DNA of 64,000 nucleotides, from positions 5,022,001 to 5,086,000 of the forward strand of contig NZ_VIWW01000001.1 of assembly GCF_007829885.1 (NCBI RefSeq), written 5' to 3'. A program made the position numbers and the translations under genes. The first letter of the stretch is position 1. Every line of letters starts with the position of its first letter. The notes beneath the pieces were generated by a model, which saw only the letters and a list, made by a program, of their open reading frames with translations, was not told the origin of the DNA and made no database searches. Positions 8,685 through 17,667 of the stretch are shown here, one piece after another. The DNA is from Streptomyces brevispora (lineage in GTDB: Bacteria > Actinomycetota > Actinomycetes > Streptomycetales > Streptomycetaceae).

Positions 8685-9704
8685 ATGACGCGACGACTTG
8701 CTCAGGTGGCACAGAAGGTTGGGGTCAGTGAGGCCACGGTCAGCCGGGTACTCAACGGCAAGCCGGGAGTCTCCGACGCCACGCGGCAGGCCGTCCTGTC
8801 CGCGCTGGACGTCCTCGGATACGAGCGCCCGACCCAGTTGCGCGGCGAGCGGGCCAGGCTGGTCGGCCTGGTCCTGCCCGAGCTGCAGAACCCCATCTTC
8901 CCCGCCTTCGCCGAGGTGGTCGGCGGCGCGCTCGCCCAGCAGGGGCTGACCCCCGTGCTGTGCACCCAGACCAAGGGGGGCGTCTCGGAGGCGGACTACG
9001 TCGAGCTGCTCCTCCAGCAGCAGGTCTCGGGCGTCGTCTTCGCCGGTGGTCTCTACGCCCAGGCCGATGCCCCGCACGACCACTACAGGGTGCTCGCCGA
9101 CCGTAAGATCCCCGTCGTCCTGATCAACGCGGCCATCGACCATCTCGGTTTCCCGGGCGTCTCCTGTGATGATTCCGTCGCCGTCGAGCAGGCCTGGCGC
9201 CATCTGGTCTCGCTGGGTCACGAGCGCATCGGCCTGGTGCTCGGCCCTTCGGACCACATGCCCTCGCAGCGCAAACTGGCCGCCGCCCGGGTGCTCGCCG
9301 AGGAGTCCGGCACGACCATCCCCGACGAGTGGGTGGCGCGGGCGATGTACTCGCTGGAGGGCGGTCAGGCGGCCGCCATGCGGCTGCTGGACGAAGGGGT
9401 CACGGGGTTCATCTGCGCCAGTGACGTGCTGGCTCTGGGAGCGGTGCGTGCGGCGCGCCGCCGCGGTCTCTCGGTGCCCGCCGACGTCTCCGTCGTCGGG
9501 TACGACGACTCGGCGTTCATGAACTGCACCGAGCCGCCCCTGACCACTGTCCGTCAGCCGATCGAGGCCATGGGCCGTGCAGCCGTCGAGCTGCTGTGTG
9601 TGCAGATCGGAGGGCGCACCGTGCCGTCCGACGAGCTGCTCTTCGAGCCCGAATTGGTGGTGCGCGGCTCCACGGCCCAGCCTCCGCGCAATGTTTCCCG
9701 CTGA
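8685..9704 (+). CDS. LacI-family transcriptional regulator
   Basis: ATG 8685 gives 339 residues. The N-terminal LacI helix-turn-helix is clear: 'LAQVAQKVGVSEATVSRVLN' at residues 5-24, then the hinge 'VLSALDVLGYERP'. The rest is a periplasmic-binding-protein-like sensor: 'VGLVLPELQNPIFPAFAEVV', 'SGVVFAGG', 'GHERIGLVLGPS', 'GFICASDVLALG' and 'VVGYDDSAFMNCTEPPLTTV'. It most likely represses sugar-uptake or catabolism genes until a sugar ligand binds. No transport or sugar-metabolism genes are adjacent, so the target is unknown. The TTGCG cluster directly upstream suggests self-control. The upstream in-frame codons back to 8613 lack a ribosome binding site. Confidence 0.9.
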   Translation: MTRRLAQVAQKVGVSEATVSRVLNGKPGVSDATRQAVLSALDVLGYERPTQLRGERARLVGLVLPELQNPIFPAFAEVVGGALAQQGLTPVLCTQTKGGVSEADYVELLLQQQVSGVVFAGGLYAQADAPHDHYRVLADRKIPVVLINAAIDHLGFPGVSCDDSVAVEQAWRHLVSLGHERIGLVLGPSDHMPSQRKLAAARVLAEESGTTIPDEWVARAMYSLEGGQAAAMRLLDEGVTGFICASDVLALGAVRAARRRGLSVPADVSVVGYDDSAFMNCTEPPLTTVRQPIEAMGRAAVELLCVQIGGRTVPSDELLFEPELVVRGSTAQPPRNVSR

Positions 9705-9733
9705 CCGTCGTTAATTTGCACCACATGAACCGT

Positions 9734-11059
9734 CTATTGCAATAGTGTCCCCATGGTGACGGGCAGCGGCTGAGGCGGCCGCGGCCCGTTGTACTGACCG
9801 GTGGGGCGCATTCGCAGCGGGCGTTCCCCGTACTCCTCCAGGGCGTGCGCGATCCAGCCCGTCGTACGGGAGATCGCGAACACGGTCTCGCCCGCCTCCG
9901 GGGCCATGCCCGAGGAGACCGACAGCACGGCGAGCGCGAGATCGACGTTCGCGTGCAACGGGGCGTGACGCGTGGTCGTGGTGACCACATCGCGGGCCGC
10001 GGCCAGCGCCGACGCCGCGTGCGGGACCTTCGCGAGCAGGGCGAACAGCGTGGTGGCCCGTGGGTCCTCGGCGGTGTAGAGCCGGTGGCCGAGCCCCGGA
10101 ACCCGGCGTCCGGTACGGAGATGGTCCGCGACCACCGGTGCCGCGCCGCCCCGCTCCAGGGCCTCCGCCAGCATCCGGTGCGCCAGGCCGCTGGCCGCGC
10201 CGTGCAGCGGCCCCTCCAGGACCCCCAGCCCCGCCGAGACCACCGCGTACGGGTGCGCCCGGGCCGAGGCCGCGACCCGGGCCGCCAGGGTGGAGGCGGC
10301 CAGATCGTGGTCGATCAGCAGCCCCAGGGCGGTGTCCAGCACGTCGAGTGACGCCTCGTCGGCAGGGCGGGCGGTGAGCTTCGGCCACAGCTGACGTGCC
10401 AGACCGGCGTCGGCGATGCCGCCGTCCGCGCCCTTTGGGGCGAGCGTCCCGGAGGGCGCCGCAGGTGCCCCGCCCACCATCGGGAGCGCGGACACCAGGG
10501 TGGGGATCAGGCTCCGGGCGCCTCCCAGCACCGCCTCGCGCGACAGGTCGAAACGCAGCGGATCGGCGGCAGCCGCGGCGACGACCGCGACCCGCAACCG
10601 GTCCGTCGAACCGCAGTGCGCCGGCAGTGCGCCGCCTGTCCGGCGGGCCGCGGCCAGCGCTTCGGCAGGCGCCGCGAAGCGCATCCCCGTCCGCAGCTCA
10701 CCGGTCCAGAGCCATTCGGCGACCTCCTCGTACGTATGGCGCCGGGCCAGTTCCGTGGCGTCCACGCCCCGGAAGTAGTAGCGGTCGCTCTCGATGAGCG
10801 TGATGCCGGTCCGGAAGGCGAGATCACCGGCAGGAGGAGCGGGCTCCCTGCGGCCCGTACGCCGTGCCAGGGCCTCGACCTCCGCCGCGTCGAACGTGCT
10901 GCCCCGCCCGCCGGGCGCGCGGTTGCTGCTCAGCTGGCCCCGGCTCACGTACGCGTACACCGTTTCGGGCTTCACGCCCAGGCGCTCGGCCGTCTCCCGG
11001 GTGGTGAGCCGATGCGCCGTGGGCTCCGAACGGGAACCCGGGTCTGCTTGATCCGTCAT
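9734..11059 (-). CDS. citrate synthase-like protein with N-terminal helix-turn-helix
   Basis: ATG 11059 follows GGTGAG and gives 441 residues. ATG 11077 has no ribosome binding site. Residues 16-60 form an excisionase/MerR-type helix-turn-helix: 'LTTRETAERLGVKPETVYAY' then 'VSRGQL'. The rest is a citrate synthase fold. The active-site histidines appear in 'GPLHGAASG' and 'GLGHRLYTAEDPRA', and the catalytic Asp is kept in 'HANVDLALAVL'. It should condense oxaloacetate (or a related 2-oxoacid) with an acyl-CoA, and could also bind DNA. It is divergent from a second citrate synthase at 11235, and a perfect palindrome lies upstream of it. Whether it is catalytic, regulatory or both is open. Confidence 0.85.
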   Translation of the reverse strand: MTDQADPGSRSEPTAHRLTTRETAERLGVKPETVYAYVSRGQLSSNRAPGGRGSTFDAAEVEALARRTGRREPAPPAGDLAFRTGITLIESDRYYFRGVDATELARRHTYEEVAEWLWTGELRTGMRFAAPAEALAAARRTGGALPAHCGSTDRLRVAVVAAAAADPLRFDLSREAVLGGARSLIPTLVSALPMVGGAPAAPSGTLAPKGADGGIADAGLARQLWPKLTARPADEASLDVLDTALGLLIDHDLAASTLAARVAASARAHPYAVVSAGLGVLEGPLHGAASGLAHRMLAEALERGGAAPVVADHLRTGRRVPGLGHRLYTAEDPRATTLFALLAKVPHAASALAAARDVVTTTTRHAPLHANVDLALAVLSVSSGMAPEAGETVFAISRTTGWIAHALEEYGERPLRMRPTGQYNGPRPPQPLPVTMGTLLQ

Positions 11060-11078
11060 GCCGCTCACCGTATCCATA

Positions 11079-11091
11079 TTGATTCAATCAA
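11079..11091. promoter_or_regulatory. palindrome between divergent citrate synthases
   Basis: TTGATT-C-AATCAA is a perfect 13-base dyad in an A/T-rich patch immediately upstream of the HTH-citrate synthase gene. It is a good operator candidate for the HTH domain of that protein. Confidence 0.5.
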
Positions 11092-11234
11092 CATTGACAG
11101 ATCTTAAGTCAAGCATGGACAGTCGAATCAATGTCAAGTGTCATCCGGATGCCGGGCGGCACCACGGGAATGCAAGCGTCACAGGGATGCCCGGCGTCAC
11201 CGGAATGGCCACGCAGATGTCTACGGAGGAAGCA

Positions 11235-12395
11235 ATGACCACCATGACCGGCGGAACACCGCTCGACGTCCCCCGAGGCCTCGCGGGTGTCGTCGTCACC
11301 GACACGGCCCTCGGTGATGTCCGCGGCCGCGAGGGCTTCTACCACTACCGGCAGTACTCGGCGATCGAACTGGCGCAAACCCGCAGCTTCGAGGACGCCT
11401 GGTACCTGATGACCGAGGGCGAACTGCCCGGTCAGGCCGCCCGCGCCGACTTCGCGGCCCGCACCGCCACACTGCGCAGGCTGCCCGCGGAGGTGCGTGA
11501 CGCGCTGCCCGCCATAGCCCGCGCGGGAGCGGTATCAGGCCCGCTCGCAGGGCTGCGCACCGCGCTCTCGCTGCTCGGCGCATCGGCGGGATTCCGTCCC
11601 GTGTACGACATCGACGCGGGCCGGCGCCGCGACGACGCGCTGACCGTCTGCGCCGCGGTCCCCACCGTGCTCACCGCCCTGCACCGGCTCGGTCAGGGAC
11701 TCGAGCCGGTGGAGCCGCGTGACGACCTGCCGTACGCGGCCAACTACCTCTACATGCTCACCGGTTCCGTGCCGGAAGCCGCTCGGGTCAGGGCCGTCGA
11801 GCAGTATCTGATCTCCACCATCGACCACGGTTTCAACGCCTCGACCTTCACCGGCAGGGTCGTCGCCTCCACCGGCGCGGACATCGCCGCATGCCTGGTG
11901 GCGGCCGTCGGCGCGCTCTCCGGACCGCTGCACGGCGGTGCGCCCAGCCGGGCCCTCGACACCCTGGACGCCATCGGGACCCCCGACCGCATCGACGGGT
12001 GGATCCGTGAGCGGGTGCTCGCCGGAGACCGGATCATGGGCTTCGGGCACCCGGTCTACCGCACCGAGGACCCGCGCTCGCGCATGCTGCGTGGCATCGC
12101 CCAGGGCTTCGGCGGACCGCTCGTCGACTTCGCCGTCGAGGTGGAACGGCAGGTCGAGGCGATCCTCGCCGAGCTCAAGCCGGGGCGCGAACTGCACACC
12201 AACGTGGAGTTCTACGCCGGAGTGGTCATGGAACTGTGCGGGCTGCCGCGCGAGATGTTCACGCCGACGTTCTGCGCGGCGCGAGTGGTCGGATGGAGCG
12301 CCAATATCCTGGAACAGGCGGAGGACTCCAAGATCATCCGCCCGGCGGCCCGCTATGTCGGCCCGCCTCCGCCGCAGCCGGTCCCGGCCGCCTGA
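11235..12395 (+). CDS. citrate/2-methylcitrate synthase paralogue
   Basis: ATG 11235 has GGAGGA at 11225-11230 and gives 386 residues. Citrate synthase motifs are 'GPLHGGAPSRAL' and 'GFGHPVYRTEDPRS' with the two active-site histidines. The third catalytic position reads 'HTNVEFYAGVV', where most citrate synthases have Asp (NVDFYSG), so a Glu takes its place. The C-terminus 'RPAARYVGPPPPQPVP' is typical of actinobacterial short citrate synthases. It may make citrate or methylcitrate. It is divergent from the HTH paralogue. A CobW-type GTPase gene follows after 20 bases. Confidence 0.88.
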   Translation: MTTMTGGTPLDVPRGLAGVVVTDTALGDVRGREGFYHYRQYSAIELAQTRSFEDAWYLMTEGELPGQAARADFAARTATLRRLPAEVRDALPAIARAGAVSGPLAGLRTALSLLGASAGFRPVYDIDAGRRRDDALTVCAAVPTVLTALHRLGQGLEPVEPRDDLPYAANYLYMLTGSVPEAARVRAVEQYLISTIDHGFNASTFTGRVVASTGADIAACLVAAVGALSGPLHGGAPSRALDTLDAIGTPDRIDGWIRERVLAGDRIMGFGHPVYRTEDPRSRMLRGIAQGFGGPLVDFAVEVERQVEAILAELKPGRELHTNVEFYAGVVMELCGLPREMFTPTFCAARVVGWSANILEQAEDSKIIRPAARYVGPPPPQPVPAA

Positions 12396-12415
12396 CGTCC
12401 CCCGGAAGGCCCCTG

Positions 12416-13555
12416 TTGAACCCGTCGTCCCCGCCCCGCAGCCGGCAGATCCCGGTCATCGTCCTCGCAGGATTCCTGGGATCCGGCAAGACGACGCTGC
12501 TCAACCATCTGCTGCGCCACCGCGCGGGAACCCGGATCGGCGTGATCGTCAACGACTTCGGGGCCATCGAGATCGACGCCATGACCGTGTCCGGACAGGT
12601 CGGCTCGACGGTCTCACTCGGCGGCGGCTGTCTGTGCTGCGCGGTCGACGTGAGCGAGCTGGACACCTACCTGGAGACCCTGACCCGGCCCGCCACCCGT
12701 CTCGATGTGATCGTCATCGAGGCGAGCGGACTCGCCGAACCCCAGGAGCTCGTACGGATGCTGCTGGCCAGCGACAACCCGCACATCGTGTACGGGGGAC
12801 TGGTCGAGGTGGTCGACGCGGCGGAGTTCGCCACCACCCGGGAACGTCACCCGGAGATCGACCGCCATCTCGCCGTCGCCGACCTCGTCGTGCTGAACAA
12901 GACGGACCGGGCCGGGGACGCCGACCGGCTGCGCATCCGGGAGGCCGTCGCGGCCACCGGCAGCGCGGCGGCCGTCATCCCCGCCGCATACGGACGCATC
13001 GACCCCGAGCTGCTCTTCGATCCGGCGCTGCGGCCCGACAGCGAGGAGAAGGCGCGACAGCTCACCTTCGAGGACCTGTACCTGGAGGAACGGGCGGCGG
13101 CCGGCGAGGAGCACGGGGACCATCTGCACGCGGCTTACGAGAGCCTCGACTTCACCTCCGACGTGCCCATGAGCCCCCGTCGGCTGATGGAGTTCCTGGA
13201 CTCCCGGCCGGAGGGCCTCTACCGGATCAAGGGGTACGTCGACTTCGGCGGGGGAGACCGGGACAACACGTACGCGCTGCACGCCGTCGGCAGGTTCCTG
13301 CGGTTCGCCCCGCGGCCCTGGACACGTGGCGAACCACGGCTGACCAGGCTGGTGCTGATCGGCTCGGGCATCGACGCCGAGGCCCTGCACAAGGAGCTGG
13401 CGGACTGCCGGGAGACCGCCCCGCGGCCGGGGGAAGCAGCACCGGGGGACACGGCGCCGGCGGACACGGCACCGGACACAGCGCAGGACGCCCCACATGA
13501 ACGAAGCATGTGGGGCGTCCTGCGGTATGTACAGCAGCCCGGCGACGACGCATAG
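12416..13555 (+). CDS. CobW/COG0523-family GTPase, probable metallochaperone
   Basis: TTG 12416, preceded by GGAAGG, gives 379 residues. The P-loop is 'GFLGSGKTTLLNHLL' near the N-terminus. The family's metal site is seen in 'GGGCLCCAVDVSEL' (CxCC). 'EASGLAEP' and the guanine-specificity motif 'LNKTD' follow, and then a CobW C-terminal domain with an 'EEHGDHLHAAY' segment. Such proteins use GTP hydrolysis to deliver Zn or Co to client enzymes. The client is unknown. The last 24 codons are odd: they include 'GDTAPADTAPDTAQD' and run through a perfect 18-base hairpin (13482-13524), so an intrinsic terminator lies inside the reading frame. Confidence 0.85.
   Translation: MNPSSPPRSRQIPVIVLAGFLGSGKTTLLNHLLRHRAGTRIGVIVNDFGAIEIDAMTVSGQVGSTVSLGGGCLCCAVDVSELDTYLETLTRPATRLDVIVIEASGLAEPQELVRMLLASDNPHIVYGGLVEVVDAAEFATTRERHPEIDRHLAVADLVVLNKTDRAGDADRLRIREAVAATGSAAAVIPAAYGRIDPELLFDPALRPDSEEKARQLTFEDLYLEERAAAGEEHGDHLHAAYESLDFTSDVPMSPRRLMEFLDSRPEGLYRIKGYVDFGGGDRDNTYALHAVGRFLRFAPRPWTRGEPRLTRLVLIGSGIDAEALHKELADCRETAPRPGEAAPGDTAPADTAPDTAQDAPHERSMWGVLRYVQQPGDDA
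13482..13524. terminator. perfect hairpin inside the 3' end of the GTPase gene
   Basis: Eighteen-base perfect arms at 13482-13499 and 13507-13524 have a 7-base loop. It lies between convergent transcription units (GTPase gene and parC) and probably serves both, although it is upstream of the GTPase stop codon. Confidence 0.75.
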
Positions 13556-13592
13556 CGCCCCGGACCGGGCCGGTCCCGCTACAACGGTCCAG

Positions 13593-16043
13593 CTACAACG
13601 GGCCGGCGATCACCGCGACCGGCGACTCCAACGGCGTCCCCGAACCGTCGCGCCGCGGGTCGGGCTCGGGCAGCGTGGCCGGTGTGCCGTTCTTCTGCGC
13701 GGCGCGGGCGGGTGTCGGGCCCGCCCAGGCGAACACCAGCAGGTCCTCGCCCTTGAGGAACCGCTGACAGCGCACCCCACCCGTGGCCCGGCCCTTGCGC
13801 GGGTACTGGTCGAACGGGGTGAGCTTGCACGTCAGCACGGAGTCGTCCAGCGTGCCGTGCGAACCGGCGACCGTGAACACCACGGCGTCCGCGGCCGGAT
13901 CCACCGCGGCGAACGAGAGCACCTCCGCGCCCTCCGTGAGCTTCACGCCCGCCATACCGCCGGCCGGACGGCCCTGGGGGCGCACCTGCCCCGCCGGGTA
14001 GCGCAGCAGCTGCGCGTCCGAGGTGATGAAGACCAGGTCCTCCTCGCCGGTACGCAGTTCCACCGCGCCGACGATCCGGTCACCGTCCTTGAGGGTGATG
14101 ACCTCCAGCTCGTCCTTGTTGGCCGGATATTCGGGCACCACGCGCTTCACGACGCCCTGCAGGGTGCCGATCGCCAGCCCCGGTGAGGACTCGTCGAGCG
14201 TGGTGAGGCAGACGACCTCCTCGTCCGCGTCCAGAGTGAGGAACTCGGCGACCATCGCGCCGCCCGAGAGGTTGGGCGCCGCGTGGGTGTCCGGCAGCTG
14301 CGGCAGGTCGATCACGGAGAGCCGCATCAGCCGCCCCATCGAGGTCACCACGCCGACATCGCCACGTGCCGTGGCCGGAACGGCCGACACGATCACATCG
14401 TGCTTGGCGCGCTTGGCGTCCTCCTGGAACACGATCGGGTCACCGTTGGCGGTACGGGCCAGCAGACCGGTCGAGGACAGCAGCACCCGGCACGGGTCGT
14501 CCGCGACCTCCAGCGGAACCGCCGCGACCTGCGAACCGGCCGACTCCAGCAGCACCGTACGCCGGTCGGTGCCGAACTTCTTGGCGACCGCGGCCAGTTC
14601 CGTGGATACGAGCTTGCGCAGCTCGGTGTCCGATTCGAGGATCGCGGTCAGCTCGTCGATCTCGGCGTTGAGCCGGTCCCGCTCGCTCTCCAGCTCGATC
14701 CGGTCGAACCGGGTGAGCCGGCGCAGCGGGGTGTCCAGGATGTACTGCGTCTGGATCTCGCTCAGCGAGAAGTGCTCGATGAGCCGGTCCTTCGCCTGCG
14801 CCGAGTTGTCGCTGGACCGGATGAGCCGGATGACCTCGTCGATGTCGATCAGCGCGACGAGCAGCCCCTCGACCAGGTGCAGTCGGTTGCGGCGCTTGGT
14901 CCGGCGGAACTCGCTGCGCCGGCGCACCACGTCGAAGCGGTGGTCGAGATAGACCTCCAGGAGTTCCTTGAGGCCCAGGGTGAGCGGCTGTCCGTCGACC
15001 AGCGCCACATTGTTGATGCCGAAGGACTCCTCCATCGGCGTCAGCTTGTAGAGCTGCTCCAGCACGGCCTCCGGCACGAAGCCGTTCTTGACCTCGATGA
15101 CCAGGCGCAGTCCGTGCGAACGGTCGGTGAGGTCCTTGACGTCCGCGATGCCCTGGAGCTTCTTCGCCGAGACCAGGTCCTTGATCTTGGCGATCACCTT
15201 CTCCGGACCGACGCTGAAGGGCAGTTCGGTGACGACCAGCCCCTTGCGGCGCGGAGTGACGTTCTCCACCGCGACGGTGGCGCGGATCTTGAACGAGCCG
15301 CGGCCTTTCGCGTAGGCGTCCTTGATGCCGCCGAGGCCCACGATCCGGCCACCGGTCGGCAGGTCGGGACCGGGGACGAACCGCATCAGGGTCTCCAGGT
15401 CCGCGCCCGGATGCTTGATCAGGTGGCGGGCGGCGGCAATGACCTCGCCCAGGTTGTGCGGCGGCATGTTGGTCGCCATGCCGACGGCGATCCCGGTCGT
15501 GCCGTTGACCAGGAGGTTCGGATAGGCGGCCGGGAGGACGACCGGCTCCTGCTCCTGGCCGTCGTAATTCGACTGGAAGGCGACGGTTTCCTCGTCGATC
15601 GACTCCGTCATCAACGACGTCGCGTCGGCCATCCGGCACTCGGTGTACCGCATGGCGGCCGGCGGGTCGTCGTTGCCGAGCGAGCCGAAGTTTCCGTGTC
15701 CGTCGACGAGGGGGAGCCGCATGGAGAACGGCTGTGCCATCCGCACCAGCGCGTCGTAGATCGACGCGTCCCCGTGCGGGTGCAGCTTACCCATGACCTC
15801 GCCGACGACGCGGGCGCACTTCACATAGCCGCGGTCCGGGCGCAGGCCCATCTCGTTCATCTGGTACACGATGCGACGGTGCACCGGCTTCAAGCCGTCA
15901 CGGGCGTCCGGCAGGGCCCGTGAGTAGATCACCGAGTACGCGTACTCAAGGAAGGAGCCCTGCATTTCGTCGACGACGTCGATGTCGAGGATCTTCTCCT
16001 CGAAGTCGTCCGGCGGCGGGGTCTTCGTGCTGCGGCGGGCCAT
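13593..16043 (-). CDS. parC: DNA topoisomerase IV subunit A (ParC)
   Basis: This 816-residue protein is the DNA-cleaving subunit that pairs with ParE. The winged-helix domain has 'GKLHPHGDASIYDALVRMAQ' and the catalytic Tyr133 in 'AAMRYTECRM'. The tower domain and the GyrA-type C-terminal beta-pinwheel follow. The pinwheel lacks a clear 'QRRGGKG' GyrA box, which fits ParC better than GyrA. In the quinolone-resistance region the residue matching E. coli GyrA Ser83 is Ala93, and Asp97 is kept. Upstream is a 247-base region shared with the divergent M16 peptidase genes. The older Streptomyces name is gyrA2. Confidence 0.92.
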   Translation of the reverse strand: MARRSTKTPPPDDFEEKILDIDVVDEMQGSFLEYAYSVIYSRALPDARDGLKPVHRRIVYQMNEMGLRPDRGYVKCARVVGEVMGKLHPHGDASIYDALVRMAQPFSMRLPLVDGHGNFGSLGNDDPPAAMRYTECRMADATSLMTESIDEETVAFQSNYDGQEQEPVVLPAAYPNLLVNGTTGIAVGMATNMPPHNLGEVIAAARHLIKHPGADLETLMRFVPGPDLPTGGRIVGLGGIKDAYAKGRGSFKIRATVAVENVTPRRKGLVVTELPFSVGPEKVIAKIKDLVSAKKLQGIADVKDLTDRSHGLRLVIEVKNGFVPEAVLEQLYKLTPMEESFGINNVALVDGQPLTLGLKELLEVYLDHRFDVVRRRSEFRRTKRRNRLHLVEGLLVALIDIDEVIRLIRSSDNSAQAKDRLIEHFSLSEIQTQYILDTPLRRLTRFDRIELESERDRLNAEIDELTAILESDTELRKLVSTELAAVAKKFGTDRRTVLLESAGSQVAAVPLEVADDPCRVLLSSTGLLARTANGDPIVFQEDAKRAKHDVIVSAVPATARGDVGVVTSMGRLMRLSVIDLPQLPDTHAAPNLSGGAMVAEFLTLDADEEVVCLTTLDESSPGLAIGTLQGVVKRVVPEYPANKDELEVITLKDGDRIVGAVELRTGEEDLVFITSDAQLLRYPAGQVRPQGRPAGGMAGVKLTEGAEVLSFAAVDPAADAVVFTVAGSHGTLDDSVLTCKLTPFDQYPRKGRATGGVRCQRFLKGEDLLVFAWAGPTPARAAQKNGTPATLPEPDPRRDGSGTPLESPVAVIAGPL

Positions 16044-16162
16044 CGCGGCTGCGACTCCTTCACGGATTCTGTTCGGGCAACCTCAGGGTCTGATGCGGAC
16101 CATTGTGGACCGCCGCACTGACAACTCCGACCTCGACCCGTCCCAAAGGGGGTTCTCCACCC

Positions 16163-16181
16163 GTCCCGAGGGGGTCGGGAC
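16163..16181. promoter_or_regulatory. small dyad in the parC/M16 divergent region
   Basis: GTCCCGA (16163-16169) and TCGGGAC (16175-16181) are perfect 7-base arms around GGGGG. It lies about 110 bases before the M16 start. It may be an operator or a leader hairpin. Confidence 0.3.
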
Positions 16182-16290
16182 GCTCCTTTCCGGTGACGTG
16201 CGCGGCACGGGTACTTCGCCAGGTGTCGGTGCGCTTGCTTACAGTGGCAGGTCTCGCATCACATCCAGTATCGCGATCGAAGGGACGTAC

Positions 16291-17667
16291 ATGCCCATGG
16301 GTCACACGGCCACAGCCCAGGCCGGCTCCGGCGGCTTGACAGCGACCGAGCACCGTCTGGCCAACGGCCTGCGCGTGGTGCTCTCCGAGGACCATCTGAC
16401 CCCGGTCGCCGCGGTGTGCCTCTGGTACGACGTCGGCTCGCGCCACGAGGTCAAGGGACGCACCGGTCTGGCTCACCTCTTCGAGCACCTGATGTTCCAG
16501 GGCTCGGGCCAGGTCAAGGGGAACGGACACTTCGAGCTGGTGCAGGGCGCCGGCGGCTCCCTCAACGGCACCACCAGCTTCGAGCGGACGAACTACTTCG
16601 AGACGATGCCCACGCACCAGCTGGAGCTGGCTCTGTGGCTCGAGGCCGACCGGATGGGCTCGCTGCTCGCCGAGCTCGACGAGGAGTCCATGGAGAACCA
16701 GCGCGACGTCGTCAAGAACGAGCGCCGCCAGCGCTACGACAACGTCCCGTACGGCACCGCGTTCGAGAGGCTGACCGCCCTCGCCTACCCGGAGGGCCAC
16801 CCGTACCACCACACCCCGATCGGCTCGATGGCCGACCTGGACGCCGCGACGCTCGAGGACGCACGGGCCTTCTTCCGTACGTACTACGCGCCCAACAACG
16901 CGGTGCTCTCGGTCGTCGGCGACATCGACCCCGAGCAGACGCTCGCCTGGATCGAGAAGTACTTCGGCACCATCCCGTCGCACGACGGCAAGCTGCCGCC
17001 GCGGGACGGCGCGCTGCCCGAGGTCATCGGCGGTGAGCTGCGCGAGGAGGTCCGGGAGGAGGTCCCGGCGCGTGCGCTGATGGCCGCCTACCGGCTGCCG
17101 CACGACGGCACCCGTGAGTGCGACGCCGCGGATCTCGCGCTGACCGTGCTGGGCGGCGGCGAGTCGTCGCGGCTGCACAACCGCCTGGTCCGCCGCGACC
17201 GGACGGCCGTCGCCGCCGGATTCGGGCTGCTGCGGCTTGCCGGTGCGCCCTCGCTCGGCTGGCTGGACGTCAAGACGTCCGGCGGTGTCGAGGTGGCGCA
17301 GATCGAGGCCGCGGTCGACGAGGAGCTCGCCCGGTTCGCCGAGGAGGGCCCCTCGCCCGAGGAAATGGAGCGCGCCCAGGCACAGTTGGAGCGCGAGTGG
17401 CTGGACCGGCTCGGTACCGTCGCGGGCCGCGCCGATGAACTGTGCCGGTTCGCCGTGCTGTTCGGTGACCCGCAGCTCGCGCTGACCGCCGTGCACCGGG
17501 TGCTCGACGTCACCGCCGAGGAGGTCAAGGCCGCCGCCAGGGCCCAGCTGCGGCCCGACAACAGGGCGGTGCTGGTCTATGAGCCGGTCGAGTCGGTGGA
17601 GCCCGCCGAAGAGGCGGAAGCCGGCGCCGCCAACGACACCGACGCGCACGAAGGGGCGGACAAGTGA
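16291..17667 (+). CDS. M16-family zinc metalloprotease, catalytic subunit
   Basis: ATG 16291 with GAAGGGA upstream gives 458 residues. The inverted zinc motif HxxEH is present as 'GLAHLFEHLMFQGSG' near residue 65. The third ligand Glu is in the following helix ('ELALWLEADRM'), as in pitrilysin and processing peptidases. The C-terminal M16 half includes 'GRADELCRFAVLFGDPQ'. There is no signal peptide, so it should act in the cytoplasm. Its stop overlaps the start of a second M16 gene (GTGA at 17664), the usual arrangement for a two-subunit protease. Likely substrates are unfolded or short peptides. Confidence 0.9.
   Translation: MPMGHTATAQAGSGGLTATEHRLANGLRVVLSEDHLTPVAAVCLWYDVGSRHEVKGRTGLAHLFEHLMFQGSGQVKGNGHFELVQGAGGSLNGTTSFERTNYFETMPTHQLELALWLEADRMGSLLAELDEESMENQRDVVKNERRQRYDNVPYGTAFERLTALAYPEGHPYHHTPIGSMADLDAATLEDARAFFRTYYAPNNAVLSVVGDIDPEQTLAWIEKYFGTIPSHDGKLPPRDGALPEVIGGELREEVREEVPARALMAAYRLPHDGTRECDAADLALTVLGGGESSRLHNRLVRRDRTAVAAGFGLLRLAGAPSLGWLDVKTSGGVEVAQIEAAVDEELARFAEEGPSPEEMERAQAQLEREWLDRLGTVAGRADELCRFAVLFGDPQLALTAVHRVLDVTAEEVKAAARAQLRPDNRAVLVYEPVESVEPAEEAEAGAANDTDAHEGADK

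Noticed and set aside
14283..15923. A 546-residue plus-strand frame opposite parC
   Set aside because: It is antisense to a certain gene and its composition (Arg, Asp, Val, Gly) is that of a GC-rich shadow.
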